64,000 nt of DNA from positions 12,661,704-12,725,703 of the forward strand of contig NC_088304.1 in NCBI RefSeq assembly GCF_032854445.1, given 5' to 3'. Positions within the stretch are counted from its first letter, which is position 1, and each line of letters starts with the position of its first letter. The position numbers were made by a program, and so were the translations under genes. Under the pieces are notes generated by a model, which made no database searches, was not told the origin of the DNA, and was given only the letters and a program-made list of their open reading frames with translations. This stretch comes from Liolophura sinensis (Eukaryota > Mollusca > Polyplacophora > Chitonida > Chitonidae). Below are positions 58,801-64,000 of this stretch, one piece after another.

Positions 58801-61800
58801 TTGGCGGCACGAACGCAACCTTCCACAAGAGGACACATTACATACACACCTAACCACTCTTCCTCGTCATACGACTTAAAAATTAAGTCTGACTAGCATT
58901 TATGTACATATTAGTGATTAACAACTAATTCACCTACCTGGAACATCTAAGAACTGTTCTCCCATCACAGACAAGGTAAAACTTAACCCCTCTGATGAAA
59001 GTTTGTACAAGACCTGGAAAAATGTCTGGGGATCTTTGTCGTGTTCCCTGTGAAAGATGTAAATACATACACGTTTGTTACACTTAACTGTTTATTATAT
59101 AGAAGGGAAGTGTCAGGATTTTCTTCGTCGACAAAGGCGTTATATCACATGTTAAATACCACTTCAATCTCTCATTACACTTTGATATTTCATATAGACG
59201 CCATGATATTAAAAAACTTATTTTTTTTTTTATGACATTCCAATCTCAGCGCAGCAATATGATGTCAAAATAAACGTTCAGTCAACTTTAACATTCTCTA
59301 CATCACGTAACAAGGTAATTTCATGCTATATACATGTCCATGAAGGCTTACAGCTAAAAAAAAAACATCTAACCTACAAACATTCAAATACACATTCTAA
59401 AAAAATCATCACATTGTAAAAATATAAAAAGTAGATAGAATATTACAGTGTTATTAATGGTATTCAACTTTCACTGTCCAATAGACTGTATTTACCCTGA
59501 ATAATCTAAAAATTCAACCAGTAAAAAGTATTTTCTGAAGCAAAATCAATTTCATGAGATATTACTTCTGGTGCAAAAATTTACATTTCCCCAGTAGGAT
59601 ATCATCCTACCTTCCAAACACATCTGAAAGCACTTTTCCAAAATCAATAAAACTCCCAGCAACTAGAAAAATGACCAACTTAGTCATGGATAAAGTTTGG
59701 GTCATTTAGGGTATTTGATTGTTGTTAAATGCAGTATTTATTTATTTATTTATTTGATTGGTGTTTTACGCCGTACTCAAGAATATTTCACTTATACGAC
59801 GGCGGCCAGCATTATGGTGGGTGGAAACCGGGCACAGCCCGGGGGAACCCACAACCATCCGCAGGTTAAATACAGTACCTTTTCACTTAGGTGAATATGA
59901 TGGCAGACAGGATTACTGACTTTGTCAACCTTCTCTAAATACCTGACAACCCCCCAACCCAGTTCCATCATTTACATGTACATGTTGTTTAACGCCATAA
60001 TTAAGAATTTTTCACTTATACAATGGTTTTAGTTTCACTGGTGGGGGGAAGCAAGTGCTGGGAGTAAACAGTTGACCTCTGACAAGATTCTGATGAACTT
60101 TCATGTGTAATGTGCAGACATTCACACCATAATATTGAAGACAAGCGGTCTTTAAGAAATGTTACACTATGCAGACATACAAGTATTATTTTGTGAACCA
60201 CTTTATAATGTCATCAAGGCCTCATGATCTGTGAGGGTTCTAAGAGAATGATAAACGCACACACAGTTGTTACATTGCCAATGGTTATCTCCCTTGAGTG
60301 CTGCCATTGTACTGCTGGGACTAATCTTATCTGGTACTGAAGTACTTTGTAACATGTCAAACTCATATTAAACAGGGGTCAAAATATTTTTTTCTGCCTG
60401 TCGCAAGTAAGAGATAATTTTTTTATACAGTACCTGTACACATATTGGTCGTGGGTTTCCCCGGGCTATGCCCGCTTTCCTCCCAGCACAATGCTGGCTG
60501 ACATCGCATAACTGACATACCCTTGAGTACGGTGTAAAACACCAATCAAATAAATAAATACACTTGTATAAAATTTAGCATATCTGTCTCAGGGGGTAAG
60601 TGCCATAGCATTTTCAGACAAATACAAAACTGCAGACAATTAAGTTAAAAGACAACTATTAACATGTTAATATGCTGAATTTTGAACCCAAAAATTGTTT
60701 TGAGTGAGTGAGTGCTTGGGGTTTAACGTCGTACTCAACAATTTTTCAGTCATATGGACGACGAAGGAATCCTTAGGGTGCATGTACGTGTAACGTGCCT
60801 CCTTGTTGCAGGACGGATTTCCACCGCTCTTTTATTTAGTGCTGCATCACTGAGACGACTTACCGAAGGCAAGTAAGCTGCCCCGCCCGAGCCATTATAC
60901 TGATACGGGTCAACCAGTCGTTGCACTATCCCCTTCATGCTGAACGCCAAGCGAGGAAGTTACAACTTCCTCTTTTAAAGTCTTAGGTGTGACTCGATCA
61001 AGGATTGATCCTCTATCTACCGGTCCCGAAGCGGACGCTAAAATTGTTTTGAAATTTATGTGAATAATTAATGTGCTGGAAGGAAAGCTTATCAGGGGCA
61101 AGGGGACACCAAATTATTTCAACAACTGTTATGCCGGCATAACATCAAGTAAAGTAGCATTTCTAACTCATAACACAAAAGAGAGTTCAACATCGCTGAC
61201 CTTCAGAAAGCAAAGCACTTTCTGCGTCTGTAAATGATGCTTCAGAGAATGAAAAATTCAGCAGTTTAATTAGTATGCATCTTAGAAAGTTATAAATGAT
61301 TACATGCAAGTGAACATTTGTACACACAAAGCAAGTTGACAAGAAAATGAATCTGACGGTTTCTTCCATTTCCATTAGAGTTTTCATTTAGCCGTCAAAA
61401 CTGGCAGGCTTTACAGAAAGATCTAGACAATGGACATCTGCAAACATAATCACCAATTTGCCACAACAGATATGCATGTACATGCAAGTATATAGATATA
61501 ATTCATGAATTTTACACCTAATTCCATTACACTTACCATCTATGAGACCACACAATGTGCAAAGGTTTCTGTACACCGATACCGTCTTCCACAGATTTCG
61601 TTTGATTTCCACATGATTTTGCCTGAAAATTTGCAGCTTTCTTTTTTTTTCTGTCTAAATTCTCATGATAAACATCACAAGTCACTGATTCTGATATCGC
61701 AGAATTGTTGCTGCACTGGTTGTCATGGAATCCTTTGGTAATAGTCATTTTATCACCATGGCAACCATATGTTGTTGTTGTTGGCTCACAATCTGACATA

Positions 61801-63280
61801 CTGATACACGTTTTCTGCGAAGTGACTTTTTCACCATTTTTACCATCCACATCCAAATCATCATTAACAAGTTCAGAAAGAGAGCCTTCTTTTGCGATGT
61901 GAGATAAATTAAGAGGAAAGTATAAAACTAACGACTTGGGTCGTATCTGTTCTTCTAGTTGTAAGGACTTCTGGTCAGGTATGATGTTTAGAAAAGTCTT
62001 GATAGAGCCGAGGAAGGAGTCGCGATTGTACTGGGAGTTGAATACAACAACATCAGCTACCAAACTGAAAAAATAAAGGGAATTAATATCACTAGATATT
62101 AACAAAACATAGGCAAAAGTTAACATAACCCAATATGTCATCACATTTCCATAACTATAATTACCCAGTGAAGCATTAAACTAGGTGTAGATATGAAAGC
62201 AATTAGGCTGCAGCTGATAATTAAGTTTTCAATTCTTGAGACTATAACTCATGTAACTTTTTTAGGCATATATATGCATGTATAAACTAAATTACAGATC
62301 ACTACAGTGGACATGTATTAATATAATTTTCATTGACCTTGATTATGCTCGAGTCGAGTTTAAAGTCGAGTTTACAAAACAAATATTACATTTTTTTTAT
62401 TATTTTTTAAAAATATTTTGTTAGTCATAAGAAATAAGCAATCAATGAAAATTGGCTTCACTAACCAATCATTTATTTATTTATTTTATTTATTTGATTG
62501 GTGTTTTATGCCGTACTCAAGAATATTTCACTTATACGACAGCGGCAAGCATTATGATGGCAGGAAACTGGGCAGAGCCCAGGGGAAAGACATAACCATC
62601 TGCAGGTTGACCAATCATTTAAACATATTGCTTAGTTCTAAATTGTATGTACATTTATATTACACAGAGCTTACCTAGATAGAATCTGATTATATCCATA
62701 CTGAAAGTCTCTGTCCTGTTGTTTGCGGACTGGATAGACTAACTGATTTTCATGAAAGTAGAGGATCTTCTTCAAATGCCCCAAGTCTGGACGCAATGCC
62801 ACTAACTCAGCTAGATTAAGCACAGAGCTACAAAACAGTACTCTGAAACAAACAGAAATTATGGGAACTGAAAAAAATATGTGCTAGTAATCATCTCAGT
62901 GCCTGTAGCTCTGGTAGAAAAATTCTAAATCCACAAAGGAACTGTTAAAATTATGGAAATTATGTCAACGATGATCTGGGATAAGCTTAGCGCCCTCAAT
63001 TGGAACTAAAAAGCCCATGTACGTGTACAACGGCTATGGACAACTGTCAATGGCTGATCAGCCATGCTTAAAGCAGCTTTTTAGGTCCTTACCTGTAATT
63101 GGAATTAGATGGAATCACCTGGCTAAAGTGTAATGCTGATGTCCTCGCTCTCCAGTGCCACTTCTTGGAGGGCATCGTGAAGAGGGCGTGGTCACCAGTC
63201 TCCATGGTTATAAGATCCAGCAACTGTTTATGTGAGCCCCCGTAAAAGGGCTCTACAACAACAACCATTGGACTGGACAT
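55891..63280 (-). CDS. QTMAN: tRNA-queuosine mannosyltransferase-like (GTDC1) gene, exons 1-7, last exon not found
   Basis: Seven coding exons join in phase into 434 codons: 63280-63093, 62842-62675, 62064-61537, 59047-58938, 58255-58111, 57289-57219 and 55982-55891, all with GT-AG borders. Exon 1 has [11 protein letters not shown] and [16 protein letters not shown]. Exon 2 has [11 protein letters not shown] and [11 protein letters not shown]. Exon 3 has [10 protein letters not shown], then a hydrophilic linker of about 110 residues, then HIVWSHRW. Exons 4-6 have [10 protein letters not shown] and the EX7E glycosyltransferase motif in [11 protein letters not shown] (a codon split across exons 5/6). 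Exon 7 has [12 protein letters not shown]. These match animal GTDC1, renamed QTMAN, which mannosylates queuosine in tRNA-Asp. About 25 C-terminal residues are missing. The introns are full of SINEs. Confidence 0.93.
56137..56367 (-). mobile_element. SINE S1, 5'-truncated
   Basis: Reverse S1 from gcgagtgagtgcttgggg to ccagtcgttgcactattccc, inside GTDC1 intron 6; the head is missing. Confidence 0.8.
57588..57752 (+). mobile_element. SINE S2, 3' part
   Basis: Contains tccggccatacgtgggaagg, ccaccataatgctggtcgcc and an (AAAT)n tail, next to a long A-rich tract, in GTDC1 intron 5. Confidence 0.8.
58372..58625 (+). mobile_element. SINE S2, near full length with tRNA-like head
   Basis: The head cctccatggctcagttggtt contains a good A box (TGGCTCAGTTGG), and gtgagttcaagtccagc contains a good B box (GAGTTCAAGTCC). 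The body (tcggatggtcgtgggtttcc, taatgctggccgccatcgta, gaaatattcttgagtac) ends in an A-rich tail. It defines family S2 and shows that the many core-only copies are 5'-truncated. It sits in GTDC1 intron 4. Confidence 0.87.
58650..58900 (+). mobile_element. SINE related to family S3
   Basis: Contains attgctgcctcacttggcac, gtgtcatgtctggtgac and a tail near cgtcatacgacttaaaaatt. It directly follows the S2 copy. Confidence 0.55.
59434..59495. mobile_element. Interior-deleted remnant of the foldback MITE
   Basis: The sequence agaatattacagtg is followed almost at once by tggtattcaactttcactgt and ccaatagactgtattta. These are the two ends of the element at 16,113 and 33,169, without its centre. Confidence 0.6.
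59737..59864 (-). mobile_element. Short SINE S2 with target-site duplication
   Basis: Reverse, truncated at ccgcag. Flanked by gttaaatgcagta (59,724-59,736) and gttaaatacagta (59,865-59,877), one mismatch. Lies in GTDC1 intron 3. Confidence 0.8.
60447..60565 (+). mobile_element. Short SINE S2
   Basis: Plus-strand 3' part, ggtcgtgggtttccccgggc to accaatcaaataaataaata. Confidence 0.78.
60704..61039 (-). mobile_element. SINE S1 with target-site duplication
   Basis: Reverse S1 truncated inside the tRNA-like head (gaagcggacgct), flanked by aaaattgttttga at 60,691-60,703 and 61,040-61,052. Confidence 0.87.
62476..62609 (-). mobile_element. Short SINE S2 with target-site duplication
   Basis: Reverse, truncated at ctgcaggttg, flanked by accaatcattta (62,464-62,475 and 62,610-62,621). 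Lies in GTDC1 intron 2. Confidence 0.82.
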
Positions 63281-64000
63281 TAATACGTTAACTTAAATCT
63301 CACTCAACCTCAATCATTTTTCTGCAAAGGAGCAAATGGTCAAGTAAAAAAAATCATGCTTGTCCTTCCTCCTTTGAGAAACCTGTCAGTCTTTAGTGCC
63401 CAATAAAATCTGAAAAAGAAGATGACGAAGTAAATAAGATGAGCTTAGTTTAAATGAATTTTGAACATCTGTGCAAAATGCAATGCAATTTGAGGAATTA
63501 ATTTTAGATTCCTACAGTTGCTGAGTTAATTGGAGTTTCAACACATCATTTGCATTTTGAATCCTTACAAAAAAGCAAAAGAAAAACTAAAATCCGAAAT
63601 GTTAAACAGTCTTAAACATCAACCTGGATTTAACTAGGAGACCTATGTCTACTAGTAGGCCTACAAATGAACTATTTAGCTGAATTGAATAAACAACTGA
63701 ACAATTTAGCTGAATTGAATGAACAACTGAACAATTTAGCTGAATTAAAGGAAAAGACCTCTAAAAATCAAAGTAGGCATCACTAAATAGACCACTTAAA
63801 ACTATGTGCATATATACTTTCATTTATTTTTTTCAGATTTTTGTGAAAAGAGTTTATCCAACATTAATGACGACACTGAAAGATAGAATAACTCTTTTTA
63901 CCTGTGAGTAAATGATTACTGAAATAATGTTCCCAAAAATCCCTACCTTCTGGTAAACATCAGGAAAAAAAAAAGGTGAAGTGATATCTAAGTTTCTAAA
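63281..64000. other. Upstream region of GTDC1
   Basis: AT-rich 5' flank, probably promoter and 5' UTR of GTDC1. It contains the 30-bp tandem repeat listed below and no recognisable gene. Confidence 0.45.
63667..63786 (+). repeat. 30-bp tandem repeat forming a 39-codon open frame
   Basis: About 2.7 copies of aacaatttagctgaattgaa plus tgaacaactg. From ATG 63667 the plus strand reads a decapeptide repeat (NLAELNEQLN) and then stops at 63,786. The composition is coiled-coil-like, but nothing else supports a gene. Confidence 0.7.

Overview
The window is animal nuclear DNA, most likely from a marine mollusc. Genes are split by GT-AG introns, intergenic DNA is AT-rich, tRNA-derived SINEs with target-site duplications are abundant, and a clear animal orthologue of GTDC1/QTMAN lies at the right end. 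The class within Mollusca cannot be fixed from the sequence.

Positions 1 to about 43,600 are a tandem array of large segmental duplications (units starting at 1, 20,362 and 38,059; the array runs off the left edge). Each unit is built from the same secreted glycoside-hydrolase genes in the order A (minus), C (plus), an inverted C-like relic (called D here), B (plus). Every gene has three exons with the same phases: exon 1 is a signal peptide plus a hyper-conserved TDRWN(S/G)HNGLD block (phase 0 end), exon 2 is 142 bp (phase 1 end), and exon 3 carries the catalytic domain and the C-terminal beta-rich part. The exon 3 motifs (F-E-V-(I/M)-N-E-P-D and (I/V)-(T/I)-S-E-Y-G) and overall length fit a clan GH-A enzyme. 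The best fit I can offer is a GH86-like agarase/porphyranase, a red-algal polysaccharide hydrolase; that family call is tentative.

Decay is spread unevenly over the array. Type A: A3 (35,877-39,588) is intact, A2 has a frameshift, two nonsense codons and a 9-bp deletion, and A1 is cut by the window edge. Type B: B2 (28,014-32,318) is intact, while B1 has two single-A insertions. Type C: C3 (41,456-46,613) is intact, C1 has exons 1-2 only, and C2 has a frameshifted exon 1 only. The array thus keeps one demonstrably intact copy of each type. A Tc1-like transposon and a foldback MITE sit at the same places in units 1 and 2, so they predate the duplication.

Positions 46.6-52.4 kb are gene-poor and carry SINEs, a MITE-like element and a 24-bp minisatellite. 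Positions 52,529-53,524 (minus) hold an intronless seven-transmembrane receptor-like gene flanked by a perfect 71-bp direct repeat. Positions 55,891-63,280 (minus) hold seven coding exons of GTDC1/QTMAN (434 codons, continuous phase), lacking only a short last exon that I could not find.
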